Shown: positions 1-6,027 of the stretch, piece by piece
Position numbering within the stretch: the stretch's first letter is position 1
Layout: every line of letters begins with the position of its first letter
Source of the DNA: Acidimicrobiaceae bacterium
Lineage (GTDB): Bacteria; Actinomycetota; Acidimicrobiia; Acidimicrobiales; Palsa-688
DNA: 6,027 bases
Direction: 5' to 3'
Assembly: GCA_027334785.1 (NCBI GenBank)
Contig: DAHWQF010000223.1
Location: forward strand, 1 to 6,027
Translations under genes and position numbers: made by a program
Notes under the pieces: model-generated
Seen by the model: only the letters and a program-made list of their open reading frames with translations
The model's database searches: none
Told to the model about the DNA's origin: nothing

Positions 1-915
1 GGCCGGGTGGACGACGCTATCTCGATCGCCCGCCAAGAGAACGTGATCATGACATCCTTCGGCGACATGATGAGGGTGCCGGGGAGCAGCGGCTCGTTCT
101 TCGATTCCAACGCGGCCGGTAGCGACATTCGCATGGTTTACTCGCCCCTAGACTCGCTGAAGATCGCGCGCGACAACCCCGGCAAGCGGGTCGTGTTCAT
201 GGCCATCGGCTTTGAGACCACCGCCCCCTCGACGGCAATGACACTTTTGCGAGCAAGCGACGAGGGCCTCGGCAATTTCTCGGTCTTTTGCAACCATGTC
301 CTTGTCAACCCGGCGATCAAGGCGATCCTGGACTCGCCCGGGATGGCCCTCGATGGTTTCGTCGGGCCAGGGCACGTTACGACCGTAATAGGTTGCGATC
401 CGTACGGCTGGATCGCCAAGGACTACCGCAAGCCGCTCGTCGTGTCGGGGTTCGAGCCCTTGGACATCCTGCAGTCGGTGCGGATGTTGCTGCTTCAGCT
501 CCGTGAGGGTCGTTGCGAAGTCGAAAACCAGTACACACGCGCCGTCGCATGGCAAGGCAACCCGCGGGCCCGGGCGGTCGTCGACGAGGTGATGGAACCG
601 CGCCCGACCTTCGAATGGCGGGGCCTCGGCTCCATCCCGGGCTCTGCGCTCCGGCTCAAGGAAAAGTACGCCGCTTTCGACGCTGAGCGTCTTTTCGACG
701 TCCCGGGGGTGCGGGTGGCCGACCCCAAGGCCTGCCAGTGTGGTGAAGTCCTGAAGGGTGCCATAAAACCCTGGGAGTGCAAGGTGTTCGGCACCGCGTG
801 CACGCCCGAGACGCCGATCGGCACTTGCATGGTTTCTTCGGAAGGGGCGTGCGCCGCCTATTACAACTTCGGCCGCTTCGACCGCCGCAAGATCCGCGAG
901 GCCAGCCGGGCGTGA
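1..915 (+). CDS. hypD: HypD, [NiFe]-hydrogenase maturation iron-sulfur protein (5' end missing)
   Basis: HypD is the cytosolic scaffold that, with HypC, holds the iron atom while CO and two cyanide ligands are attached before insertion into the [NiFe]-hydrogenase large subunit. The frame is open from base 1 (G-R-V-D-D-A-I), so the GTG at base 7 is not the true start. By comparison with the usual ~370 residues, about 65-75 N-terminal residues lie upstream, including the catalytic CGGHT-type and CPVC cysteine motifs. Visible family motifs in order are FGDMMRVPGSSGS, AIGFETTAPS, CNHVLVNPAI, GFVGPGHVTTVIG and VVSGFEPLDIL. A C-terminal cysteine cluster (bases 733-870: CQCGEV, PWEC, TACTPE, GTCMVSSEGAC) provides the ligands of the family's [4Fe-4S] cluster. 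The TGA stop at 913-915 overlaps the hypE start, indicating an operon with translational coupling. I see no lesion. Identity is secure; only the missing N-terminus is uncertain. Confidence 0.96.
   Translation, partial: GRVDDAISIARQENVIMTSFGDMMRVPGSSGSFFDSNAAGSDIRMVYSPLDSLKIARDNPGKRVVFMAIGFETTAPSTAMTLLRASDEGLGNFSVFCNHVLVNPAIKAILDSPGMALDGFVGPGHVTTVIGCDPYGWIAKDYRKPLVVSGFEPLDILQSVRMLLLQLREGRCEVENQYTRAVAWQGNPRARAVVDEVMEPRPTFEWRGLGSIPGSALRLKEKYAAFDAERLFDVPGVRVADPKACQCGEVLKGAIKPWECKVFGTACTPETPIGTCMVSSEGACAAYYNFGRFDRRKIREASRA
898..901 (+). promoter_or_regulatory. Candidate ribosome binding site for hypE
   Basis: GAGG lies 10 bases before the GTG at 912, inside the last hypD codons. The spacing is slightly long. 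It matters because it supports the upstream GTG as the hypE start, whereas the alternative GTGs at 1119 and 1122 have no purine-rich sequence in front of them. Translational coupling through the GTGA overlap could also make a strong site unnecessary. Confidence 0.4.
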
Positions 916-2174
916 ACGGTCCGCGCACGCCGGCAGCCGAGCGAGGCGTCGGAGAAGTGCCCGACGAGCTCAATGGCGCGCCCAGTAACGCGCCAAGTAA
1001 CGAGCCCAGTAACGAGCCCAGCAACGAGCCCACTTACGCGCCCAGCCGCGCGCCGAGTCACAAGCCCAGTGACGAACCCGGGGGCCCACGCACTTCGTCA
1101 GCACCATCAGCCGAACAGGTGGTGTTGGAGCGTATCGAGCGGGCTCGCCGGCGCAAACCCCGTGTTACGGAGGAGCGCATCACGCTCTCGCACGGCTCTG
1201 GTGGAAAGGCGACTCACAACCTCGTCGAAGCTCTGTTCCTGGAAGCATTCCGCAACCCTCTGCTCGAGCCACTCGAAGACCAAGCCCTCGTCCACCTCGA
1301 CGGCGAGCACATCGCCTTCACTACCGACTCCTTCGTCGTCTCGCCGCTGTTCTTCCCGGGCGGCGATATCGGCGAGCTCGCTGTAAATGGCACCGTGAAC
1401 GACCTCGCCGTCTCGGGTGCCACGCCCCTTTACCTCTCCGCCGGCTTCATTTTGGAGGAGGGCTTCCCGGTGCAGGACCTCCGCCGGGTCATCAACTCGA
1501 TGGCCACGGCCGCCCAACGCGCTGGCGTGAAAGTGGTAACCGGTGACACGAAGGTGGTCCAAAGGGGTAAGGCCGACGGGTGCTACATCAACACCTCCGG
1601 CATCGGCGTACTGGAGCGGCCCCAGCGGCTGTCGGCCTCGGGCGCCCGCCAAGGCGACGCCGTGATCGTTTCAGGGCCGATAGGCGACCACGGGGTCACG
1701 GTTATGCTGGCCCGGGGGGAGCTGGACATCGAGTCTGACGTGCGTTCCGATACGGCCGCGCTCACGCCTCTCGTGGAGCTCCTCTTGGACGCCGCTCCCG
1801 GCACCCGTTGCATCCGGGACGCGACCCGGGGCGGGGTCGCCACCATCTGCAACGAGTTCGCCCAGGCGTCGAAGGTGGCCCTCGTCTTGGACGAGCGAAG
1901 CGTGCCCGTCCGGGCCCAAGTGCGGGGGGCTTCGGAGATCTTGGGCATCGACCCGCTCTATGTGGCATGCGAGGGGCGTTTCGTGGCCGTCGTGCCCAGC
2001 CAAGAAGCGAGGCCGGCGGTGGAGGCGCTGCGTTCCCACCCCCTCGGTGAGGGCGCAGAGATAGTCGGGCGCGTCCTTTCCGAGCCCCCCGGAGTCGTCC
2101 TCTTGAACACCGAGTTCGGAGGCTCCCGCATCGTGGACATGCTGGTCGGCGACCCCCTCCCCCGGATCTGCTGA
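912..2174 (+). CDS. hypE: HypE, carbamoyl dehydratase making the hydrogenase cyanide ligand, with repetitive N-terminal extension
   Basis: HypE dehydrates, with ATP, a carbamoyl group placed by HypF on its C-terminal cysteine to a thiocyanate, and passes the cyanide to HypC-HypD. From the GTG at 912 it is 420 residues. The PurM/AIRS-like core starts near residue 90 (ITLSHGSGGK) and shows TDSFVVSPLFFPGGDIG (138-154), NGTVNDLAVSGA (159-170), VVTGDTKVV, VIVSGPIGDHGV, RDATRGGVAT, and ILGIDPLYVACEGR. It ends in PRIC with the reactive terminal cysteine. The core is about 331 residues, close to the ~336 of typical HypE, so residues 1-89 are extra. They contain eight [A/E/K]-P-S-x repeats and then a basic stretch (ERIERARRRKPR). 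The start was chosen for its GTGA overlap with the hypD stop and a GAGG at 898-901. GTG at 1119 or 1122 is the alternative, giving about 351 residues without the repeat. Function is secure; the start is moderately sure. Confidence 0.95.
   Translation: MNGPRTPAAERGVGEVPDELNGAPSNAPSNEPSNEPSNEPTYAPSRAPSHKPSDEPGGPRTSSAPSAEQVVLERIERARRRKPRVTEERITLSHGSGGKATHNLVEALFLEAFRNPLLEPLEDQALVHLDGEHIAFTTDSFVVSPLFFPGGDIGELAVNGTVNDLAVSGATPLYLSAGFILEEGFPVQDLRRVINSMATAAQRAGVKVVTGDTKVVQRGKADGCYINTSGIGVLERPQRLSASGARQGDAVIVSGPIGDHGVTVMLARGELDIESDVRSDTAALTPLVELLLDAAPGTRCIRDATRGGVATICNEFAQASKVALVLDERSVPVRAQVRGASEILGIDPLYVACEGRFVAVVPSQEARPAVEALRSHPLGEGAEIVGRVLSEPPGVVLLNTEFGGSRIVDMLVGDPLPRIC
978..1073 (+). repeat. Eight 12-bp tandem repeats encoding [A/E/K]PSx in the HypE extension
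   Basis: Units start at 978, 990, 1002, 1014, 1026, 1038, 1050 and 1062, with a decayed ninth from 1074. They encode APSN, APSN, EPSN, EPSN, EPTY, APSR, APSH and KPSD. Proline codons vary only at the third base (CCC, CCA, CCG) and serine alternates AGT/AGC with one change to threonine, so the P-S pair is preserved at protein level. The fourth residue is free (N, Y, R, H, D). The fourth codon always ends in C. The encoded segment is proline-rich, polar and presumably disordered. The period is a multiple of three, so copy-number change would keep the frame. Confidence 0.9.
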
Positions 2175-2228
2175 CCGGATCTGCCGACTGGACCTGCTGA
2201 CCGGGTTCATTGGCCGGATCGGCCGACC
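2164..2228. repeat. Five degenerate 13-bp tandem repeats at the hypE stop
   Basis: Five contiguous 13-base units start at 2164, 2177, 2190, 2203 and 2216. The first is GGATCTGCTGACC, units 2 and 3 each differ from it at two positions, unit 4 (GGGTTCATTGGCC) is the most decayed, and unit 5 is GGATCGGCCGACC. Unit 1 contains the last HypE codons and the TGA stop, so the array looks like local duplication of the gene end into the intergenic space. Because 13 is not a multiple of three and the first stop is intact, the HypE protein is unaffected. No function is evident. Confidence 0.8.
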
Positions 2229-2235
2229 AGGGTGG

Positions 2236-2278
2236 GCGGGTGAAGCCGGCCGGCAGCCGGCGCCGGGTTACTACCCGC
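2236..2278. terminator. Possible weak bidirectional terminator between hypE and hypF
   Basis: GCGGGT at 2236-2241 pairs with ACCCGC at 2273-2278. Inside this, GCCGGC at 2245-2250 can pair with GCCGGC at 2256-2261 around a five-base loop. The position, between two convergent genes, suits a shared terminator. The distal arm reaches into the last hypF codons, and neither side has a T-tract, so intrinsic termination would be weak at best. Generic GC-rich pairing is the main alternative. Confidence 0.25.
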
Positions 2279-4589
2279 TCGCTACTCGCGCCCCAGCCAC
2301 GACTGCCTGCCCGAGGCTGATGCCCCCATCGTTGGGCGGCACTCGCGAGTGCACCAGGACCTCGAACCCTTGGTGTTCGAGGCCGTCGAGTACACGCCCG
2401 AGCAGGAGCACGTTTTGGAAAACCCCGCCTGAGAGCGCCACTTGGTTGATGCCGCTCGAAGCACGTACCCGCTCGCAACCGGCGACCACGGCGCCGGCCA
2501 AACCATTGTGGAAACGAGCCGCAATGAGAGCGAGCTCCACTCCGGCGGAGAGATCATCGACTGCGGCCCGCACGAGGTCGGCGCCGGCCAGGCGGAACGG
2601 CTCTCCTTCCTCGACCGAGCACGCGTAGGCACGGCGCTCCTCGGGGTCGGCCAGCTGCTCGAGCTCGACCGCGGCCTGCCCCTCGTAATTGACGCGGTAA
2701 CGGACGCCGAGCGCCGCCGACACAGCGTCGAACAACCGCCCGGCCGACGACGTGAGCGGGCTGTTGGTGCCGCTGCGGGCAAGCGAAAGAACCTGCTCCC
2801 AGCGCGCGGCGTTGTCGCGGGTCACCGCAAGCCCGGCAGGTGGGTCGCCGGCAAACGCGAGGTCCAGGTAGACGGCTGCCATCCGCCAGGGCTCGCGTAC
2901 GGCCGCGGCGCCGCCGGGCAAGGCAACGGGTGAAATGAAACCTGCCCGCTCGAAGGACAAAAGGTCCGCTACGAGGAACTCGCCTCCCCACATCGTGGCG
3001 TCGGTGCCGAAGCCGAGCCCGTCGAAGGCCACCCCGATCACGGGGCCGGTGTTGCCATTGTCCGCCAGGCACGAGGCCACGTGGGCGTGGTGGTGCTGAA
3101 CGCCCACCAGCTCGACGGGCTGCTCGCCGGCCAGCCGGACGGCGTACTTGGTCGAGAGGTACTCGGGGTGCAGGTCGTGGGCGACGACCTCGGGGCGCAC
3201 GTCGAGGAGCCGCTCGAAGTGCGAGATACCCTCCTCGAAGGAGCGAAGGGTCTCAAAGTTCTCGAGGTCGCCGATGTGGTGCGACACAAAAGCCCTCTTA
3301 GCCTTCGCCAAGCAGAAGGTGTTTTTCAGTTCGGCACCGCAAGCCAGCACCGGGCGCGAGAGCGAGCGGGACAACGGCACGGGCTGGGGGACGAAGCCCC
3401 GCGAGCGGCGAAGGACCATCTCGCGGCCCCGGAACTCCCGCGTGACCGAGTCGTCCGTGCGCGTATGAACGGGGCGGTCGTGGGCCAAAAACGCGTCCGC
3501 GATGCCCGACAAGCGCCGGCGAGCCTCGCCGTCCAGGTAGGCGATCGGCTCGTCCGAGGCGTTGCCGCTCGTGAGCACAAAGGGCGCGCCCAGTTCGCGC
3601 GCCAGCAGGTGGTGGAGGGGGGTGTAGGGGAGCATGGCGCCCAGGTACCGGTTCCCCGGGGCGACCGCCGGGGCCACCTCGGCACCGGGCCGGCGTCGCA
3701 GCAGCACGATCGGCCGGCGCGGGCTGGTGAGCAGCTCCTCTTCGGTTGCCCCGATCTGCCCCAGGTCCCGGGCGGCGGCGAGGTCGGCGGCCATGACGGC
3801 GAAGGGCTTGTCTTCCCGGTGCTTGCGCGCCCGCAGGGCCTCGGTCGCCACCGGCGAGGATGCCAGGGCCGCCAGGTGGTAACCACCAAGCCCCTTGACG
3901 GCCACCACCATCCCCTTGAGGAGCATGGCGGCGGCCGCCTTTATCGGGTCGTCACCGTCCAGCGCGGCCCCGCCCCGTCCCACGAGGCGCAAAGAGGGGC
4001 CGCAGGCCGGGCAGCAGGTTGCCTCGGCATGGAAACGCCGGTCCGCCGGGTCGCCGTACTCGCTCTCGCACTCTGGGCACATGGGAAAGCCCGCCATGGT
4101 GGTCAAAGGCCGGTCATAGGGGACGTTACGGACGATCGTGAAACGTGGCCCGCAATTGGTGCAGTTGATGAAGGGGTAGCGATAACGACGGTCGCCAGGG
4201 TCGAAAAGTTCCCCCAGGCATTCCTCGCAAGTCGCCGTGTCGGGGGAAATAAGGGCCCGGTGCTCGCCGACGGCGTTGCTCGGCACGATCACGAACCCGC
4301 GGTCGCCGGCGGCATCCACCACCTTTACGCTCACCTTGTCCACGACAGCGAGGGGAGGCGGGTGGGCCTCCAGTTCACTGACGAACCGCTCGACCCTTTC
4401 GGGCGGCCCCTCCACCTCAATGAGCACGCCGGCGCTGTCGTTGCCCACGAACCCGGCCAACCCGAGCGAACAGGCCAGCCCGTGCACGAAGGGCCGGAAC
4501 CCTACCCCCTGCACGATGCCCTCGACTCTCACGCGCAGCCGCACCGGCAGCGCTCCTGTGAGAGCTGACCCTCCTGTCGGTGCGGGCAC
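2271..4589 (-). CDS. hypF: HypF, carbamoyltransferase of [NiFe]-hydrogenase maturation
   Basis: HypF turns carbamoyl phosphate and ATP into a carbamoyl-adenylate and transfers the carbamoyl group to the C-terminal cysteine of HypE, the first step towards the cyanide ligands. At 772 residues it is full length (family about 750). Domains in order: acylphosphatase (~17-100, with GIVQGVGFRPFVHG at 24-37 and VGNDSAGV); two zinc fingers (C121/C124 with C143/C146, and C171/C174 with C192 or C193 and C196); YrdC-like adenylation domain (~212-400, with KHREDKPFAVM and LTSGNASDEP); and Kae1-like domain (~410-772, with VQHHHAHVASCLAD at 497-510, AFDGLGFGTD, and LSGGVFQN at 719-726). The start is GTG at 4587-4589, preceded by AGGT 7 bases upstream; an in-frame GTG at 4542-4544 also precedes the acylphosphatase domain. 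It begins 16 bp after the stop of the aconitase-like frame, so co-transcription is likely. It converges with hypDE. Confidence 0.97.
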   Translation of the reverse strand: MPAPTGGSALTGALPVRLRVRVEGIVQGVGFRPFVHGLACSLGLAGFVGNDSAGVLIEVEGPPERVERFVSELEAHPPPLAVVDKVSVKVVDAAGDRGFVIVPSNAVGEHRALISPDTATCEECLGELFDPGDRRYRYPFINCTNCGPRFTIVRNVPYDRPLTTMAGFPMCPECESEYGDPADRRFHAEATCCPACGPSLRLVGRGGAALDGDDPIKAAAAMLLKGMVVAVKGLGGYHLAALASSPVATEALRARKHREDKPFAVMAADLAAARDLGQIGATEEELLTSPRRPIVLLRRRPGAEVAPAVAPGNRYLGAMLPYTPLHHLLARELGAPFVLTSGNASDEPIAYLDGEARRRLSGIADAFLAHDRPVHTRTDDSVTREFRGREMVLRRSRGFVPQPVPLSRSLSRPVLACGAELKNTFCLAKAKRAFVSHHIGDLENFETLRSFEEGISHFERLLDVRPEVVAHDLHPEYLSTKYAVRLAGEQPVELVGVQHHHAHVASCLADNGNTGPVIGVAFDGLGFGTDATMWGGEFLVADLLSFERAGFISPVALPGGAAAVREPWRMAAVYLDLAFAGDPPAGLAVTRDNAARWEQVLSLARSGTNSPLTSSAGRLFDAVSAALGVRYRVNYEGQAAVELEQLADPEERRAYACSVEEGEPFRLAGADLVRAAVDDLSAGVELALIAARFHNGLAGAVVAGCERVRASSGINQVALSGGVFQNVLLLGRVLDGLEHQGFEVLVHSRVPPNDGGISLGQAVVAGARVASG

Positions 4590-4596
4590 GTGAGCG

Positions 4597-4600
4597 ACCT
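4597..4600 (-). promoter_or_regulatory. Candidate ribosome binding site for hypF
   Basis: Read on the - strand, AGGT (within CCAGGT) ends 7 bases before the GTG at 4589. It lies in the 16-bp gap after the stop codon of the preceding gene. This supports the GTG at 4589 over the internal GTG at 4544. It is a short match, so evidence is modest. Confidence 0.45.
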
Positions 4601-4605
4601 GGCGC

Positions 4606-6027
4606 CTAAGCGGGCCTTCCCCGCCTCTCCAAATGGCGCACCACGTAGGGCAGGATCCCGCCGTGGCGGTAGTACTCGGCCTCGACAGGAGTATCGATCC
4701 GGAGCAGCACCTCGAAGGACTTTACGTCGCCCGCCGGCGCAGTTGCCCGCACCGACAGCCGGGTAGGGAGCGGGCCCTCCCCGGCTCCTTCCAGCCCGCT
4801 CACGTCGAAGATCTCTGCGCCGGTCAGGCCGAGCGAGGCCACGGAGCTGCCAGGCAGGAACTGCAGTGGCAGGATGCCCATGCCGACCAGGTTGCTCCGG
4901 TGGATGCGCTCGAAGCTCTCGGCCAGGACAGCCCGCACCCCTAGCAACGCGGGGCCCTTGGCCGCCCAGTCTCGCGAAGACCCCGAGCCGTACTCCTTAC
5001 CGGCCAGCAAGACGAGCGGCGTGCCCGCCGCCTCGTAACGCACGGCGGCGTCGTACACCGTCGTCTGTTCCCCGGTGGGGAAGAAAGTGGTGAACCCGCC
5101 TTCGGTGCCGGGGGCGAGCTGGTTGCGGAGCCGGACGTTGGCGAACGTCCCCCGCATCATCACCTCGTGGTTCCCCCTCCGGCTCCCGTACGAGTTGAAA
5201 TCCGCAGGGGCAACGCCGTGCTCCATGAGCCACGCCCCCGCCGGGCTTTCCTTTTTGATGCTCCCGGCCGGCGAGATGTGGTCGGTTGTCACCGAGTCGC
5301 CGAGCAGGGCAAGGGCCCTGGAGCCGTGGATGTCCGCGAGCGGTGCCGGCTCGGGCGCCATGCCTTCGAAGAACGGTGGCCGCCGGACGTAGGTCGAGTT
5401 GGCTTCCCACTCGTAAAGCTCACCTTGGGGGATCTCGAGAGAGGACCAGCGCTCGTCGCCGGCGAAGACCTCCGCGTAGTTTTTCTCGAACAGCTCAGCC
5501 GCGATCGCCTCGTGCACCACCGCCGCCACCTCCTCGGTCGTGGGCCAGATGTCCTGTAGGTAGACGGGTTTGCCGTCGGTCCCTGTGCCTAGGGGCTGGG
5601 CCGTCATGTCGAAGTCCATCGTCCCCGCAAGCGCGTACGCGACTACGAGCGGGGGCGAGGCAAGGTAGTTCATGCGGACATCGGGATGGATCCGGCCCTC
5701 GAAGTTGCGGTTTGACGTCGAGGCGGCTCGCTCGCCGGGGGAGAGCCGGTCAGGGTTCATGGCCAGGCACATCGAACAGCCGGGGTTTCGCCATTCGAAG
5801 CCGGCCTTGACGAAAACGGTGTCGAGGCCCTCTTTCTCGGCCTGTGCCTTCACCTGCCCGGAGCCCGGGACGACGAGGGCCCGGAGCCCCGGGGCGACGC
5901 GCCGCCCGGCGAGCACGCCGGCTGCAGCGCGCAGGTCCTCGATGCGGGCGTTGGTGCACGAACCTATAAAGACCGTGTCCACTTCCACTTCTTTCATCAG
6001 TGTCCCGGGCGAAAGGGCCATGTAGGC
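4606..6027 (-). CDS. Chimeric aconitase-family protein: LeuC-like N-part joined to AcnA C-half (5' end missing)
   Basis: The frame is open through the window edge (A-Y before the ATG at 6021), so that ATG is internal. Numbering from it, residues 1-110 match the 3-isopropylmalate dehydratase large subunit LeuC: VDTVFIGSCTNARIEDLR, LVVPGSGQVKAQAEKEGLD, FEWRNPGCSMCLAMNPDRL, then GERAASTSNRNFEGR. They hold the three [4Fe-4S] cysteines C22, C82 and C85. From IHPDV (111) to the TAG stop (residue 471) it matches aconitase A: NYLASPPLVVAYALAG, YLQDIWP, GDSVTTDHISPAGSI (241-255), NSYGSRRGNHEVMMRGTFAN, GKEYGSGSSRDWAAKG (341-356), ERIHRSNLVGMGILPL. AcnA's own SCTNTSNP-type and GCTTC-type motifs are absent, as are LeuC's last ~40 residues. 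Aconitase interconverts citrate and isocitrate in the TCA cycle; LeuC with LeuD isomerises isopropylmalate for leucine synthesis. The join is in frame at a motif shared by both families. It may be a real fusion or an assembly misjoin. Confidence 0.9.
   Translation of the reverse strand, partial: AYMALSPGTLMKEVEVDTVFIGSCTNARIEDLRAAAGVLAGRRVAPGLRALVVPGSGQVKAQAEKEGLDTVFVKAGFEWRNPGCSMCLAMNPDRLSPGERAASTSNRNFEGRIHPDVRMNYLASPPLVVAYALAGTMDFDMTAQPLGTGTDGKPVYLQDIWPTTEEVAAVVHEAIAAELFEKNYAEVFAGDERWSSLEIPQGELYEWEANSTYVRRPPFFEGMAPEPAPLADIHGSRALALLGDSVTTDHISPAGSIKKESPAGAWLMEHGVAPADFNSYGSRRGNHEVMMRGTFANVRLRNQLAPGTEGGFTTFFPTGEQTTVYDAAVRYEAAGTPLVLLAGKEYGSGSSRDWAAKGPALLGVRAVLAESFERIHRSNLVGMGILPLQFLPGSSVASLGLTGAEIFDVSGLEGAGEGPLPTRLSVRATAPAGDVKSFEVLLRIDTPVEAEYYRHGGILPYVVRHLERRGRPA
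5692..5715 (-). other. LeuC-to-AcnA switch point at the shared SNRNFEGR motif
   Basis: These 24 bases encode S-N-R-N-F-E-G-R (residues 103-110 of the visible frame). Upstream residues (GERAAST) are diagnostic of LeuC, where the motif is normally followed by a QG-type continuation. Here it is followed by IHPDV and LASPPLVVAYALAG, which is diagnostic of AcnA. NRNFEGR carries two active-site arginines in the aconitase family and is nearly invariant in both proteins, so leuC and acnA of one high-GC genome could be identical over about 20 bases here. That is the kind of site where either recombination or an assembler could join the two genes. Confidence 0.85.

Noticed and set aside
656..1061. - strand frames with glycine/leucine or valine/threonine repeats near 900-1061
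   Set aside because: Their periodicity is only the reverse reading of the 12-bp repeat in hypE, whose length keeps other frames open too.
978..1073. The 12-bp repeats as a CRISPR array or iteron-type origin
   Set aside because: There are no spacers, units are directly abutting, and variation respects codon structure, which fits a coding microsatellite-like expansion.
1107..2478. Several - strand open frames opposite hypE, one spanning the hypE/hypF gap
   Set aside because: They overlap well-supported HypE and HypF coding sequence, are rich in R, P, G and A as shadow frames are, and show no family motifs.
3081..4568. Long + strand open frame of 495 codons opposite hypF
   Set aside because: It is antisense to a HypF with every domain motif intact. 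Long opposite-strand frames are expected in high-GC genes, and its translation shows no recognisable domain.
5286..6025. + strand open frames opposite the LeuC/AcnA-like gene
   Set aside because: The - strand frame carries clear LeuC and AcnA motifs throughout; the + frames are arginine- and serine-rich shadows without motifs.
4606..6027. A plain annotation of the frame as aconitase A
   Set aside because: The first ~110 residues lack AcnA motifs and match LeuC closely, so a simple aconitase label would hide the junction.

Overview
The window is high-GC bacterial DNA with dense coding, strong G/C preference at third codon positions and frequent GTG starts. An actinobacterial source (for example an acidimicrobial-type lineage) would fit, but this is only an impression from base composition and protein flavour. 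Four genes account for nearly all of the sequence. No RNA gene, CRISPR array, insertion sequence or attachment site was seen.

Left half, + strand: the 3' part of hypD (5' end outside the window) runs into hypE through a 4-base GTGA start/stop overlap. Both serve assembly of the Fe(CN)2CO group of [NiFe]-hydrogenases. HypE makes the cyanide ligand on its C-terminal cysteine (the PRIC tail is present) and HypD, with HypC, receives it. As read here, HypE has an unusual N-terminal extension of about 89 residues. It contains eight tetrapeptide repeats of the type [A/E/K]-P-S-x, encoded by a 12-bp tandem repeat at 978-1073.

Middle: hypDE converge on a - strand hypF across a 96-bp gap. The gap holds a degenerate 13-bp tandem array (2164-2228) that begins inside the hypE stop region, followed by GC-rich inverted repeats that may act as a weak terminator. 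HypF is complete (772 codons from a GTG start), with acylphosphatase, double zinc-finger, YrdC-like and Kae1-like carbamoyltransferase parts. It supplies the thiocarbamoyl group to HypE, so the window holds three consecutive actors of the cyanide pathway, with hypF inverted relative to hypDE.

Right half, - strand: an open frame running off the window edge ends 16 bp before the hypF start. It is a chimera. Its first ~110 visible residues are 3-isopropylmalate dehydratase large subunit (LeuC) and the rest is the C-terminal half of aconitase A (AcnA). The switch falls at the motif SNRNFEGR (5692-5715), which the two families share. This is either a real domain-swapped aconitase-family enzyme or a misjoin between leuC and acnA during assembly. 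It is the most striking feature of the window, and the assembly explanation must be excluded first.
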